Assembly (NCBI GenBank): GCA_036015235.1
Contig: CP107926.1
Span: 4,669,501 to 4,733,500 of the forward strand
DNA length: 64,000 bases
Origin: Streptomyces sp. NBC_00433
GTDB lineage: Bacteria > Actinomycetota > Actinomycetes > Streptomycetales > Streptomycetaceae
Reading direction: 5' to 3'
Under the pieces are notes generated by a model that was given only the letters and a program-made list of their open reading frames with translations, was not told where the DNA came from and searched no databases. Shown here piece by piece: positions 51,620-60,144 of the stretch. Position 1 is the stretch's first letter, and every line of letters starts with the position of its first letter. The translations under genes were made by a program, and so were the position numbers.

Positions 51620-54600
51620 TCAGGTGTCCTCGCTGATGTTCTGGGTGACGCCCCCGGTGTCGTCCTCGGTGACGTACGAGGTCAGGATGTCGAGGGCCGC
51701 GGGGCGGTCCAGGGCCGCGGTCACGGCGACGGCCGCCGCGTATGCGGTGTCGCCCAGCGCGACGCGGGCGGCGGCCGCGGTGGCGGCGGCGTCCGGGCCG
51801 GTCAGGGGGCTGCCCCGAAGCGCTTCCGCGACGCCGAGCAGCGCGGCTGCCCGCCGCGGGTCGCCGTCCAGGAGGGCGAGCGCGGCGGCCGCGCCGGCGA
51901 TGTGGGCGGCGTTCATCAACAGCAGCACATCGGTGTCGAAGGTGGCGGCGGCCCGCAAGTGGCCGCGGGCCGCGGCGGCGTCGCCCGCAGCCACGGCGAC
52001 CAGCCCCAGCGAGGTCAGCACCACGGACTGCGTGGTGTTGCTGGAGAACCAGCCGGTGGGGCATTCGGCGAGCGCCTGCTCGGCCAGCGCGCGGGCATGG
52101 GGGAGGTCGCCGCGCAGCCGGGCGGCGTCGGCGAGGCAGCGGTGCGCCATCGCCAGCGTCTCGGGCGCCCCGGCCCGCCGGGAGAGCGTCACCGCCCGCT
52201 CGCAGGAGGCGCCGGCGGCGTCGAGATCACCGGCCCGCAGGCTGAAGACCGCCCGGTTGGTGAGCAGCTCGGCCACGTCGAGCACCGAGTCCAGCTCCTC
52301 GGCGAGCACCAGCGCCTGGTCGATGAAGTCGAGCGCCTCCTGGAAGTCGCCGCGGTGGTCGGCGAGGTCGGCGAGCACGTTGAGGCAGGTGATCAGGCCC
52401 CAGCGGTCGCCCTGGTCGCGGAAGCCGGCCAGCGACCGCTCGCACTCGCGCTGCGCGACCTCGGTGTCGCCCCGCACCATCCAGGACTGGAAGCCGAAGC
52501 CGAGGTGCAGCAGGGCGTCGTACCAGGGGTCGCCCCGCCCGGCGAGCATGGCGTTGATGCCCTCCAGGGTGCCCATGGCGCCCTGTGGCACTCCGGCGAA
52601 GGGCGCCCACAGCAAAGTGAGCACCGGGAAGCGCCGGGCGATCCGGTCCATGCCCTCGACGATCTCGGTCGCCGCCGCCACATGCGCGGTGTAGCCGGCC
52701 GGGTCGGACAGCGCGCTGACCACCGCGAGCACGCACAGCGCGTACTCCTCCTCCAGCCCCTCCGGCGGTGTGGACCCGACCGCCGCGAGCACCTGCCGGG
52801 CGGGCCCGACGCCCTCGTAGCGCACTCCGCGCAGCAGCCAGTAGGAGGACAGCGCGGCGATCAGCCGCATGGCGCCGTGGATGTCGCCCGCGTCGAGCGA
52901 GCGGTGCAGGGCCGCCTGGAGGTTGTCCCGCTCGTCGGACAGCAACCGCAGCCAGTCCAGTTGCTCGGCCCTGCGCAGATGCGGGTCGGCGGTCAGCGCG
53001 AAGTCCAGGAAGTACGCGGCGTGCACGCCGTGGGTGCGCTCGGCCTCGCCCGCCTCGGCCAGCCGCTCGGCGCCGTAGGCCCGGATGGATTCGAGCATCC
53101 GGTAGCGGACCGGGCCGGTGCCCTCGGTGTGCTGGGCGACCACCAGGGACTTCTCGACCAGCGCGGCCATCAGGTCGAGGACGTCGTCCGCCTCGATGGT
53201 GTCGCCGTCCGCGCACACCGCCTCGGCGGCGGCCTGGGTCCAGCCGCCGGCGAAGACCGCCGCCCGGCGCAGCACCGCCCGTTCGTCGTCCGGCAGCAGG
53301 TCCCAGCTCCAGTCGACGACCCCGCGCAGCGTCCGCTGCCGCGGCTGGGCGGTCCTGCTGCCCCGGGACAGCAGCCGGAAGAGCGCGTCGGGGCGTACGC
53401 CGAGGCTGTACGAGAGGTCGTCGGCCGGCAGTGCGCCGAGCCGGGCGGCGATCTCGGTGACGGACAGCGAACGCAGCCGGGCGGCGGCCAGTTCGATGGC
53501 CAGCGGCAGCCCGTCGAGGACGGAGCACAGCCGCAGCACGGTGTCCGCGGTGGCGCTGTCGGCCGCCGGGTCGAAGCCGGGGCTGACGGCGGCGGCCCGG
53601 TCGGTGAACAGCCTCACGGCGGGGGAGGCGAGCACCTGGTCGGGGTCGGTGCCGGGCTGCGGCATGCCGAGGGTGGCCACCGGGCACAGCGCCTCACCGG
53701 TGATGCCGAGTGCCTCCCGGCTGGTGGCGAGGATCCGCAACTGCGGGCAGCCGACGAGCAGTCGCTCGGCGAAGACCGCGGCGTCGGCCACCACGTGCTC
53801 GCAGTTGTCCAGCACCAGCAGCAGCGGGCGCTCGATGAGCGCCGCGGTGATACGGGCCACCGGATCGGGCACCGCCGCAGTGGCGCCGGCCGAGCCGTGG
53901 CCGGCCGCGGGCAGCAGGCCGCCGCCGCGCAGGCCGAGCGCCCCGAGCACGGCCTGCGGGATCTCGGCGCCGCCGGTCACCCCGGCCAGTTCGACGAAGC
54001 AGGCGTCCTGCGGATGGTGCCGGGCGGCCTCCACCGCGAGCCGGGTCTTGCCCGCACCGCCCGGTCCGATCAGGGTCACCAGCCGCTGCCGCGCCAATCG
54101 GTCACTGATGAGGGCGAGTTCGTCCGCCCGACCGACGAAGCTGGTGAGCTGGGCGGGCAGTTCATGCCGCACGGAGGCTGGGGTCGTGTCCTCGGCCGGT
54201 GCGTCCGGCCCCCCACGTGACGATGTTTCACGTGGAACATCCCCGCCGGGTCCGGTTTCACGTGAAACATCCCGCGGTACCGCCGTCGGCTCACCCCGCA
54301 GTACGGCCAGGTGGACGGCGGCCAGTTCGGGGCCCGGGTCGGCGCCGAGCGAGTCGGCCAGTTCACGCCGGGCGTCCTCGTACGCCGCCAGGGCCTCGCT
54401 CTGCCGCCCGCTGCCGTACAGCGCCCGCATCAGCTGGCCGCGCAGACGCTCCCGCAGCGGGTGCGCCGCGACCAGCTCGCCGAGTTCGGCGACCAGGGAG
54501 CGGTGCCGGCCCAGGGCGAGTTCCGCCTCGATGCGGTCCTCGACGGCTCCGGTCCGCAGCTCCTCCAGCCGTACGACCTGGGCGGCGGCGAAGGGCGCGT

Positions 54601-55015
54601 CACCGACGTCGACCAGTGCGGGCCCGCGCCACAACGCGAGAGCCTCGCGCAACAGCCGTGCGGCGAGCGCCGGTTCACCGGAAGCCAGCGCCTCCCGGCC
54701 CTGGGCGCTGAGCCGTTGGAAGCGGTGGGCGTCGACCTCGTCGGGGTCGACGGCGAGGCGGTAGCCCGCGGGCAGCCCCTCGATCGGCACGGGCAGCACC
54801 TGGCGCAGCCGGGATATCTGCGACTGAACGGCATTGCCCACCCCGGCCGGCGGGTCCTCCCCGTACAGCCCGTCGACCAGTCGCTCACCGCTGACGGGCC
54901 AGCCGGCGTCCAGCAGCAGCAGTGCGAGCAGCGCACGCCGTCGCGGGCCGCCCAGCGCCACATCGGCGCCGTCCGTGCCCTGGGCCCGCGTCGCACCGAG
55001 GATGCCGAACTTCAC
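51620..55015 (-). CDS. SARP-type regulator with BTAD, NTPase and TPR-like domains (AfsR family)
   Basis: The protein has 1131 residues from GTG. It comprises an OmpR-like winged helix (1-90), a bacterial transcription activation domain (95-235), a linker of about 45 residues, and an NB-ARC/STAND ATPase with P-loop GPGGAGKTR (317-325) and a Walker B-like LLLVLDNCEHV. A long C-terminal half of TPR-like helices completes it. It resembles AfsR-class activators of secondary metabolism that switch with ATP. The linker is odd: DVSRET (249-254) and DVPRET (259-264) are encoded by two parS-like sites, so DNA function seems to shape this part of the protein. The likely target is the adjacent MFS gene or unknown clusters. 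Confidence 0.9.
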   Translation of the reverse strand: MKFGILGATRAQGTDGADVALGGPRRRALLALLLLDAGWPVSGERLVDGLYGEDPPAGVGNAVQSQISRLRQVLPVPIEGLPAGYRLAVDPDEVDAHRFQRLSAQGREALASGEPALAARLLREALALWRGPALVDVGDAPFAAAQVVRLEELRTGAVEDRIEAELALGRHRSLVAELGELVAAHPLRERLRGQLMRALYGSGRQSEALAAYEDARRELADSLGADPGPELAAVHLAVLRGEPTAVPRDVSRETGPGGDVPRETSSRGGPDAPAEDTTPASVRHELPAQLTSFVGRADELALISDRLARQRLVTLIGPGGAGKTRLAVEAARHHPQDACFVELAGVTGGAEIPQAVLGALGLRGGGLLPAAGHGSAGATAAVPDPVARITAALIERPLLLVLDNCEHVVADAAVFAERLLVGCPQLRILATSREALGITGEALCPVATLGMPQPGTDPDQVLASPAVRLFTDRAAAVSPGFDPAADSATADTVLRLCSVLDGLPLAIELAAARLRSLSVTEIAARLGALPADDLSYSLGVRPDALFRLLSRGSRTAQPRQRTLRGVVDWSWDLLPDDERAVLRRAAVFAGGWTQAAAEAVCADGDTIEADDVLDLMAALVEKSLVVAQHTEGTGPVRYRMLESIRAYGAERLAEAGEAERTHGVHAAYFLDFALTADPHLRRAEQLDWLRLLSDERDNLQAALHRSLDAGDIHGAMRLIAALSSYWLLRGVRYEGVGPARQVLAAVGSTPPEGLEEEYALCVLAVVSALSDPAGYTAHVAAATEIVEGMDRIARRFPVLTLLWAPFAGVPQGAMGTLEGINAMLAGRGDPWYDALLHLGFGFQSWMVRGDTEVAQRECERSLAGFRDQGDRWGLITCLNVLADLADHRGDFQEALDFIDQALVLAEELDSVLDVAELLTNRAVFSLRAGDLDAAGASCERAVTLSRRAGAPETLAMAHRCLADAARLRGDLPHARALAEQALAECPTGWFSSNTTQSVVLTSLGLVAVAAGDAAAARGHLRAAATFDTDVLLLMNAAHIAGAAAALALLDGDPRRAAALLGVAEALRGSPLTGPDAAATAAAARVALGDTAYAAAVAVTAALDRPAALDILTSYVTEDDTGGVTQNISEDT
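54225..54238. promoter_or_regulatory. parS site 1 (ParB-binding, one mismatch)
   Basis: GTTTCACGTGGAAC differs by one base from the streptomycete parS consensus GTTTCACGTGAAAC. It is inside the SARP-type gene. Confidence 0.75.
54255..54268. promoter_or_regulatory. parS site 2 (ParB-binding, perfect)
   Basis: GTTTCACGTGAAAC is the exact 14-base parS palindrome. It is offset 30 bases (about three helical turns) from site 1. parS sites are grouped around oriC in streptomycetes, and ParB bound there guides chromosome segregation at sporulation. Confidence 0.9.
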
Positions 55016-55125
55016 GCCTCGATTGTGTCGCACCGGGCGTCGGACGGGCGTGCCCCAAGATCAGCTCATCGGACGCCCCTGCGAGGCGGCGGCCACGCGG
55101 GCATAAGCGACCGCGTCGGCGTCCC

Positions 55126-55170
55126 TCAGCACGCTCACCGCGGTCAGCACGCTCACCACGCTCAGCACGA
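55126..55170. repeat. 18-base tandem repeat running into the marR stop
   Basis: TCAGCACGCTCACC recurs at 55126 and 55144, and a truncated TCAGCACG begins at 55162, where TCA is the marR stop codon. The period is 18 bases. It resembles the stop-codon duplication seen at terD. Confidence 0.8.
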
Positions 55171-55668
55171 CGAATCCGGCGCGGCCGCCGCCGGGCCGCA
55201 CTCCTCGGCCGCCGCGGCGCCGCAGTCCTCCACCGGCCCGGAGGCCGCGAGCAGCAGCAGTTCGTAGAGGGTGGCCCGCTGCGTGGTGTCCAGCGCCGAC
55301 AGCACCTCGTCCTCCACGCCCGCCAGTGCGAACTCCGCCCTCGCGAGTCGCCTGGCGCCGCGGTCGGTCAGCTGCACCATGTGCCGCCTGCGGTCCTCGG
55401 GCGAGCGCCGGCGCTCGATCAGGGCGTCGGCCTCCAGATCGTTGAGCAGCCCCACCACTGTGGCCCGATCCATCATCAGCGTCGACGCGAGCGCCTGCTG
55501 CGTGCTCCCATCGCGGTCCCGCAGCACGGTCAGCGCCACCAGATGCCGCGGGCGCAGCCCCAGCGGCTCAAGGACCGACTCGGCGTGCAGACGCATCCGC
55601 CGGGCCAGGTTGTCGAGCAGAGCGCCCGACCGCCGTGGCGGCTGGTTCAGCACGGGCAGAGAGGCCAT
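55162..55668 (-). CDS. MarR family regulator of the adjacent azoreductase gene
   Basis: The 168-residue protein has a MarR core (HLVALTVLRDRDGSTQQALASTLMMDRATVVGLLNDLE, read in parts) with wing RRRSPEDRRRHMVQLTDRGARRL. The C-terminal tail is Ala-rich and holds two Cys near its end (EDCGAAAAEECG and terminal C), which might allow redox sensing. It is divergent from a quinone/azo reductase gene 84 bases away, a classic layout for a quinone- or oxidant-responsive repressor. Confidence 0.88.
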   Translation of the reverse strand: MASLPVLNQPPRRSGALLDNLARRMRLHAESVLEPLGLRPRHLVALTVLRDRDGSTQQALASTLMMDRATVVGLLNDLEADALIERRRSPEDRRRHMVQLTDRGARRLARAEFALAGVEDEVLSALDTTQRATLYELLLLAASGPVEDCGAAAAEECGPAAAAPDSSC

Positions 55669-55715
55669 CCCAGAAGTCTATCCGGCCGGCGGGAATCGTG
55701 ACGTGGTATAAATCG

Positions 55716-55734
55716 TTGGCACTACACAAACCAA
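55716..55734. promoter_or_regulatory. Possible operator in the marR/azoR divergent region
   Basis: TTGG and CCAA flank 11 bases within an AT-rich stretch that also holds TATAAAT (from 55707). The arms are short, so this is a weak call based mainly on position. Confidence 0.3.
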
Positions 55735-55752
55735 TTATGAAGGGTCAATGAG

Positions 55753-56397
55753 ATGCCTCACCTGCTGCACATAGACTCCAGCATCCAGGGCGCCAACTCG
55801 GTCAGCCGCCGGCTCACCGCCCGCGCCGCCGCGGCCTGGCGTGCCGCCAACCCGGACGGCACCGTCACCTACCGCGACCTGGGCGAAGACCCGCTGCCGC
55901 ACCTCGTCCCGAGCACCGCCCACTCCGGAGCCGTACCGGCCGCCGACCGCACCCCCGAGCAGGCCGCCTCCTGGGCGCTGAGCGAGCAGGTCGTCGCCGA
56001 GGTCCGGGCCGCCGACACCGTGCTGCTCGGCATGCCCGTCTACAACTACGGCGCCCCCAGCAGCGTGAAGTCCTGGGTCGACCACCTGGTCGTGGTGGGC
56101 CTGTCCGTCGACCCGGAGACCTACGAGGGCCTGCTCGGCGGCCGCGACCTCGTCGTCCTCGCCGCCCGCGGCGGCGGCTACGCCCCCGGCACCCCCCGCG
56201 AGGGCTGGGACCACGCGGAGCAGTGGCTCCCCCACGGCGTCTCGCTCACCGGTCTGACCCCCCGCTTCATCACCGCGGAACTGACCCTGGCCAAGGTCAA
56301 CCCGACCATGTCCGAGCTGATCCCCCTGGCCGAGAAGAGCCTCGCGGCCGCCGAACAGTCCATCGACGCCCTCTGGCCCGCCACCACCCTCGCCTGA
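55753..56397 (+). CDS. azoR: FMN-dependent NADH-azoreductase / quinone reductase
   Basis: The 214-residue flavodoxin-like reductase begins HLLHIDSSIQGANSVSRRL, the FMN phosphate loop of AzoR. It has MPVYNYGAPSSVKSWVDHL and a flavin-contacting AARGGGY. AzoR enzymes reduce quinones and azo compounds by two-electron steps and protect from thiol stress. It is divergent from the marR gene that probably represses it. A hairpin terminator follows 30 bases after the stop. Confidence 0.9.
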   Translation: MPHLLHIDSSIQGANSVSRRLTARAAAAWRAANPDGTVTYRDLGEDPLPHLVPSTAHSGAVPAADRTPEQAASWALSEQVVAEVRAADTVLLGMPVYNYGAPSSVKSWVDHLVVVGLSVDPETYEGLLGGRDLVVLAARGGGYAPGTPREGWDHAEQWLPHGVSLTGLTPRFITAELTLAKVNPTMSELIPLAEKSLAAAEQSIDALWPATTLA

Positions 56398-56426
56398 CCC
56401 GCCCCAGCGGAAGCCGCACACGCGAA

Positions 56427-56457
56427 GAGCCCCTCCCATTACGGTGCGGAGGGGCTC
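56427..56457 (+). terminator. Hairpin terminator after azoR
   Basis: Arms GAGCCCCTCC and GGAGGGGCTC (10 perfect pairs) enclose 11 bases, 30 bases past the azoR stop. Confidence 0.75.
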
Positions 56458-56502
56458 CCCAGCTCTCGCCGTCGGTTGGGAGGAGCCACTATCGTCACCA
56501 CG

Positions 56503-56808
56503 GTGATCACCGAGGACGACGTGAATCCGGCGACGCTCGTGGCCGGGACGCTGCGGCCGCCCTGGCGTCACGACCTCTACCGGGCGCTGGACTCCTCGGA
56601 CCACACCACAGCACTGTGGCGCGCGGTAGGCCGTGCGGCGGCCGGCACCGGTCCGCGCAGCCTGCTGAAGCGCATGTGCGAGGTCCACCGGCACCCGGAG
56701 GCGGTCCTGACCCTGGGACTGGAGCTCTACCGCGATCCCGCCGCCCCGCCCGGCGAGTTCGCCGCTTTGGTCCATACATGTCCGAAGGGCCGACCGCGAC
56801 GGACATGA
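56503..56808 (+). CDS. Hypothetical protein, about 101 residues
   Basis: I do not recognise a family. The product reads VITEDDVNPATLVAGTLRPPW at the start and has helices such as HDLYRALDSSDHTTALWRAVGRAA, ending in GEFAALVHTC. The strong GGGAGGAG site at 56478-56485 lies 17 bases from this GTG; a TTG at 56476 overlaps it, and an unusual ATC sits at 56491, so the start is unsure. It overlaps the next unknown gene by 31 bases in another phase. Linked overlapping hypothetical genes of this size are common in accessory regions. Confidence 0.5.
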   Translation: MITEDDVNPATLVAGTLRPPWRHDLYRALDSSDHTTALWRAVGRAAAGTGPRSLLKRMCEVHRHPEAVLTLGLELYRDPAAPPGEFAALVHTCPKGRPRRT

Positions 56809-57302
56809 GCACGTGGACCATCGATCAGTACGAGGCCCGCACGGCCGCCATGCGAGGTCGCGCGCTGGAAGGTGTCCGGTTCGCCGCACAATCCCACGCA
56901 TACGACTCCGACGAGCCCCGGCACGTCCGCCTGCGCTGGGCCGCCGTGTCGCTGGACGCCAATCGGAGGGGGCATGGCGACGACCCCTGGGATCAGGCCC
57001 GGATGCACGGCCAGGACTTCATGCTCCGCACATGGATCATCGAGCACCTCGGAGCCGGCGCGGAGCCGGCCTGGAACCCCGACGTCCTGGCCGCCGACAC
57101 ACTCGCCGCGCTCACCCTCGACCCCGCCGAGGCCATGGCCCTGTCCTCGGGCTGGGGCAGTCTTCCGATCGAGCAGCTCGGTCACCTTCGCCGGCACAGG
57201 GGTCTGACTGCCCACCTCGACCGACTCATCGGCCACCTGGAGCCCGGACCGGCCAGGGACCTGCTCGCGGCCTGGATCGAGGTCAGGAAGCATCTGCCCT
57301 GA
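56778..57302 (+). CDS. Hypothetical protein, about 174 residues
   Basis: No family recognised. The N-terminal part (MSTWTIDQYEARTAAMRGRALEGVRFAAQSHAYD) and the middle (WDQARMHGQDFMLRTWIIEHLG) are rich in aromatic and charged residues and look soluble and helical. The end is PARDLLAAWIEVRKHLP. The start ATG lies inside the preceding unknown gene; a second Met (residue 10) could serve. A pair with the preceding gene suggests a two-protein unit. GC use is like that of the surroundings. Confidence 0.6.
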   Translation: MSEGPTATDMSTWTIDQYEARTAAMRGRALEGVRFAAQSHAYDSDEPRHVRLRWAAVSLDANRRGHGDDPWDQARMHGQDFMLRTWIIEHLGAGAEPAWNPDVLAADTLAALTLDPAEAMALSSGWGSLPIEQLGHLRRHRGLTAHLDRLIGHLEPGPARDLLAAWIEVRKHLP

Positions 57303-57391
57303 GTCCCGCGCGGAGAGACCGCATGACCGGCGGCATGACGGCGCACCCATCGATTACCGCTGAGGTCCTCGTCCTCGGCAGGATGGGCGCC

Positions 57392-57925
57392 ATGACCGAG
57401 ATCCACACCCCTCGCCTCATCCTCCGTCGCTGGCATGACGACGACCTTGTTCCTATGGCAGAGATCAACGCGGACCCGGAGGTCATGCGCTGGATCGGAG
57501 ACGGCTCCGTCCGTGACCTGGAGCAGACGGCGGAGAGTATCGAGCGGTGGGAGGAGGAGTGGGACGACGAGGGCTTCGGTCTCTTCGCCGTCGAGCTGAT
57601 GGCCTCGGGCGAGCTGGCCGGCTTCGCGGGTCTGTCCGTCCCCCGGTTCCTGCCGGAGGTGCTGCCCGCCGTCGAGATCGGCTGGCGGCTCGGCCGGCAA
57701 TACTGGGGACAGGGCTACGCGTCAGAAGCAGCCCATGCCGCGCTGGAGTTCGCGGTCCAGGACCGTGGCCTCGATCGCGTCATCAGCATCAGCGCGGTGG
57801 GCAACGACGCCTCGGAGAACGTGATGCGGAAGCTCGGCATGGTGCTGGATCGCGAGACGACGCATCCGGCGTACGGACATCCGCTGCGTGTTCACACCAT
57901 CGATCTCACCGAGTTCCACGCCTGA
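57392..57925 (+). CDS. GNAT family N-acetyltransferase (RimJ/RimL-like)
   Basis: The 177-residue protein starts MTEIHTPRLILRRWHDDDLVPMAEINADPEVMRWIG (read in parts), the typical Acetyltransf_3 beginning. The acetyl-CoA loop is in GRQYWGQGYASEAAHAAL, and ISAVGNDASENVMRKLGM is the SxNxxS/NLGF-like C-terminal motif. Family members acetylate ribosomal protein ends, amino groups of drugs or small molecules; the substrate is not predictable. It stands alone. Confidence 0.9.
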   Translation: MTEIHTPRLILRRWHDDDLVPMAEINADPEVMRWIGDGSVRDLEQTAESIERWEEEWDDEGFGLFAVELMASGELAGFAGLSVPRFLPEVLPAVEIGWRLGRQYWGQGYASEAAHAALEFAVQDRGLDRVISISAVGNDASENVMRKLGMVLDRETTHPAYGHPLRVHTIDLTEFHA

Positions 57926-58043
57926 ACCGACCACCGCCACCGCAGGCCGGCCGTCTCTCCCGCCGCCAGATCCTGTCCGGCCGGCAGTGATCCGAGCACG
58001 CACGCCGCGGCCTGACGCGTTCAGAATGCGTACCGCACACCAA

Positions 58044-58076
58044 CGGCCCCCTCACCCGAACCGGGCGAAGGGGCCG
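58044..58076 (-). terminator. Hairpin terminator after tRNA-Ala
   Basis: Arms CGGCCCCCTCACCCG and CGGGCGAAGGGGCCG pair with a mismatch around a 3-base loop, 21 bases past the 3' end of tRNA-Ala on the minus strand. Confidence 0.65.
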
Positions 58077-58097
58077 CTGACCTACGTAAACACACTG

Positions 58098-58170
58098 TGG
58101 AGCCTAGGAGATTCGAACTCCTGACATCTGCCTTGCAAAGGCAGCGCTCTACCAACTGAGCTAAGGCCCC
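58098..58170 (-). tRNA. tRNA-Ala (anticodon TGC)
   Basis: The 73-base gene folds fully. Acceptor GGGGCCT pairs with AGGCTCC and is followed by discriminator A. The D-arm contains AGCTCAGTTGGTAGAGC, the anticodon stem CTGCC/GGCAG holds loop TTTGCAA with anticodon TGC, and the T-arm contains GTTCGAATC. CCA is not encoded. This tRNA is near gyrA in many actinobacteria. Confidence 0.96.
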
Positions 58171-58273
58171 GCGTCGGAAAACAGCGTACCGGGTCGGGCG
58201 GGGTGGGCCGTACAGGTATTGGTGGCGCCTAGGATGGTTTGCGGATTCGCAGGCGCAAATGTGGGGGGCGGGT

Positions 58274-58828
58274 ATGGACGGCTCGGGGCAGGGTGGGGCG
58301 GGCCGGGCTGTGGAGGCCAGGGAGCTGCAGCGGGGGTGGTACGGGGAGCCGTTGGGGGAGTTGTTCCAGCGGCTGATCGGGGATCTGGGGCTCAACCAGT
58401 CGCGGCTGGCCGCGGTGCTCGGGTTGTCGGCGCCGATGCTGTCGCAGCTCAAGAGCGGGCAGCGGGCCAAGATCGGGAATCCGGCGGTGGTGCAGCGCCT
58501 CCAAGCGCTGCAGGAGCTGGCCTGGCAGGTGGCGGAGGGGCGGACCGGGGCGCTGGAGGCGGCGGCCAGGATGGACGAGATCCGCGAGTCCGCGGGCTCC
58601 TCCGTGCTCGGCACGACGTCGCATTCGGTGGCCGCGGAGGCTGCCGCGCCCCGGCAGATCGTGCGCGGCATCCAGGAAGTGCTGCGGGCGGTGGCGTCCG
58701 CCGAGGAGATCGAACAGGCCGCCCACTCCCTCGCGCACACCCATCCCGGCCTGGCAGAGTTCCTCCGTGTGTACGGCGCCGGGCGGACCAGTGAGGCCGT
58801 CGCCCATTACGAGGCGCACAGGGACTGA
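58274..58828 (+). CDS. XRE-like helix-turn-helix DNA-binding protein
   Basis: The 184-residue product has an HTH at about 35-70 (LNQSRLAAVLGLSAPMLSQLKSGQR). A helical C-terminal part follows (SVAAEAAAPRQIVRGIQEVLRAVASAEEIEQAAHSL, read in parts). The start ATG has a G-rich stretch upstream. It is followed after 36 bases by a Ser/Thr kinase gene, a pairing that looks like a conserved streptomycete unit, so the regulator may be a kinase substrate. No ligand domain is visible. Confidence 0.85.
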   Translation: MDGSGQGGAGRAVEARELQRGWYGEPLGELFQRLIGDLGLNQSRLAAVLGLSAPMLSQLKSGQRAKIGNPAVVQRLQALQELAWQVAEGRTGALEAAARMDEIRESAGSSVLGTTSHSVAAEAAAPRQIVRGIQEVLRAVASAEEIEQAAHSLAHTHPGLAEFLRVYGAGRTSEAVAHYEAHRD

Positions 58829-58864
58829 CGGCGGGCACGGCAAGCAGGGGGAGAGCGGTACGCC

Positions 58865-60133
58865 ATGGGTGAGGTCTTCGCAGGCCGTTACGAGCTGGTG
58901 GACCCGATCGGGCGCGGTGGAGCGGGCGCGGTCTGGCGGGCCTGGGACCAGCGGCGGCGCCGCTATGTGGCGGCGAAGGTGCTCCAGCAGAGCGACGCCC
59001 ACGCGCTGCTGCGCTTCGTCCGCGAGCAGGCGATGCGCATCGACCACCCGCATGTGCTGGCGCCGGCGAGCTGGGCGGCCGACGACGACAAGGTCCTGTT
59101 CACCATGGATCTGGTGCACGGCGGCTCGCTGTCGCACCTGATCGGCGACTACGGGCCGCTGCCGCCGCACTATGTGTGCGTGCTGATCGACCAGTTGCTG
59201 TCCGGGCTGCACGCGGTGCACTCCGAGGGGGTCATCCACCGCGACATCAAGCCGGCGAACATCCTGCTGGAGGCGACCGGCACCGGCACCCCGCATGTGC
59301 GGCTGTCCGACTTCGGCATCGCCATGCGCAAGGGTGAGCCGCGGCTGACCGACGCCGACTTCGTGGTCGGCACACCGGGGTATTTCGCCCCTGAGCAGAT
59401 GATGGGCGCGGAGCCTGACGTGCCCGCCGACCTCTACGCGGTCGGCCTGGTCTCCCTCTACCTGCTGAGCGGGCAGCGGCCGGACGCGCGCGCCATCGCG
59501 GAGCGCTTCCTCGCCGGCGGGGTGCCGTCGGCGCCGATCGGCGTGCCCGAGGGGCTGTGGCAGGTCATCGGTGCGCTGCTGCAACCGGATCCGCGGGCCA
59601 GGTTCCGTACCGCCACCGGGGCGCGCAAGGCCCTCGCGGGCGCCGTCGAGCTGCTTCCCGAACCGCCGCCGGGGGAGGAGCCGGTCGAGATCTTCGACCA
59701 GATCGGGCCGCTGCCCGAGGGCTTCGGCCCGGACGGGCCCCTTCTCGCGGCTCCGAGAACGGCCGGAGCCGCGGCCGTACGCCCCGAGGCACCGCCGGCC
59801 GTCGTACGCCCCCAGGCACCGCCCGCACCGCCGCGGAAGGCGCCGGAAGCCGCCTACGTGTCGCCGACAGCCGGCTATCCGCTGGCGGCCCCCGCGCACC
59901 CGCCGACCAGGACCGACGTACCGGCCCCCGCGTCCCCCGCGGTCCCCCGGCCGCCCGCGCCGATGCCGATGCCGCAGGCGGCTGCCCCGCAATCGGCCCT
60001 GCCGGACACCGCAGGGACGGCGCCGCCGGCCCGTACGCGCAGACCGGGACCACCGCCCACCGTGGTGATCCCGGTTCTCGTACTGGCCGCGATCTGCTTC
60101 GCGGTCGGCATCTACGCGCTGGCCTCAGGCTGA
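58865..60133 (+). CDS. Membrane-anchored Ser/Thr protein kinase
   Basis: The 422-residue protein has a Hanks-type kinase domain (1-265): Gly loop GRGGAGAV, catalytic Lys in AAKVL (K38), HRDIKPAN (D127), DFG (149-151) and GTPGYFAPEQ. A Pro/Ala-rich linker of about 120 residues and one C-terminal transmembrane helix (PTVVIPVLVLAAICFAVGIYA) follow with no extracellular domain, so it does not sense muropeptides like PknB. The unusual REQAMRIDHPHVLAP stretch in the C-helix region is a lineage feature. It lies behind the XRE gene and converges on a membrane protein gene. Confidence 0.9.
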   Translation: MGEVFAGRYELVDPIGRGGAGAVWRAWDQRRRRYVAAKVLQQSDAHALLRFVREQAMRIDHPHVLAPASWAADDDKVLFTMDLVHGGSLSHLIGDYGPLPPHYVCVLIDQLLSGLHAVHSEGVIHRDIKPANILLEATGTGTPHVRLSDFGIAMRKGEPRLTDADFVVGTPGYFAPEQMMGAEPDVPADLYAVGLVSLYLLSGQRPDARAIAERFLAGGVPSAPIGVPEGLWQVIGALLQPDPRARFRTATGARKALAGAVELLPEPPPGEEPVEIFDQIGPLPEGFGPDGPLLAAPRTAGAAAVRPEAPPAVVRPQAPPAPPRKAPEAAYVSPTAGYPLAAPAHPPTRTDVPAPASPAVPRPPAPMPMPQAAAPQSALPDTAGTAPPARTRRPGPPPTVVIPVLVLAAICFAVGIYALASG

Positions 60134-60144
60134 CGCCGGAGTCA

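Noticed and set aside
53790..53810. Other CACGTG hexamers (for example near 53795) as further parS sites
   Set aside because: Their flanks do not match GTTT/AAAC; only the pair at 54225-54268 fits.
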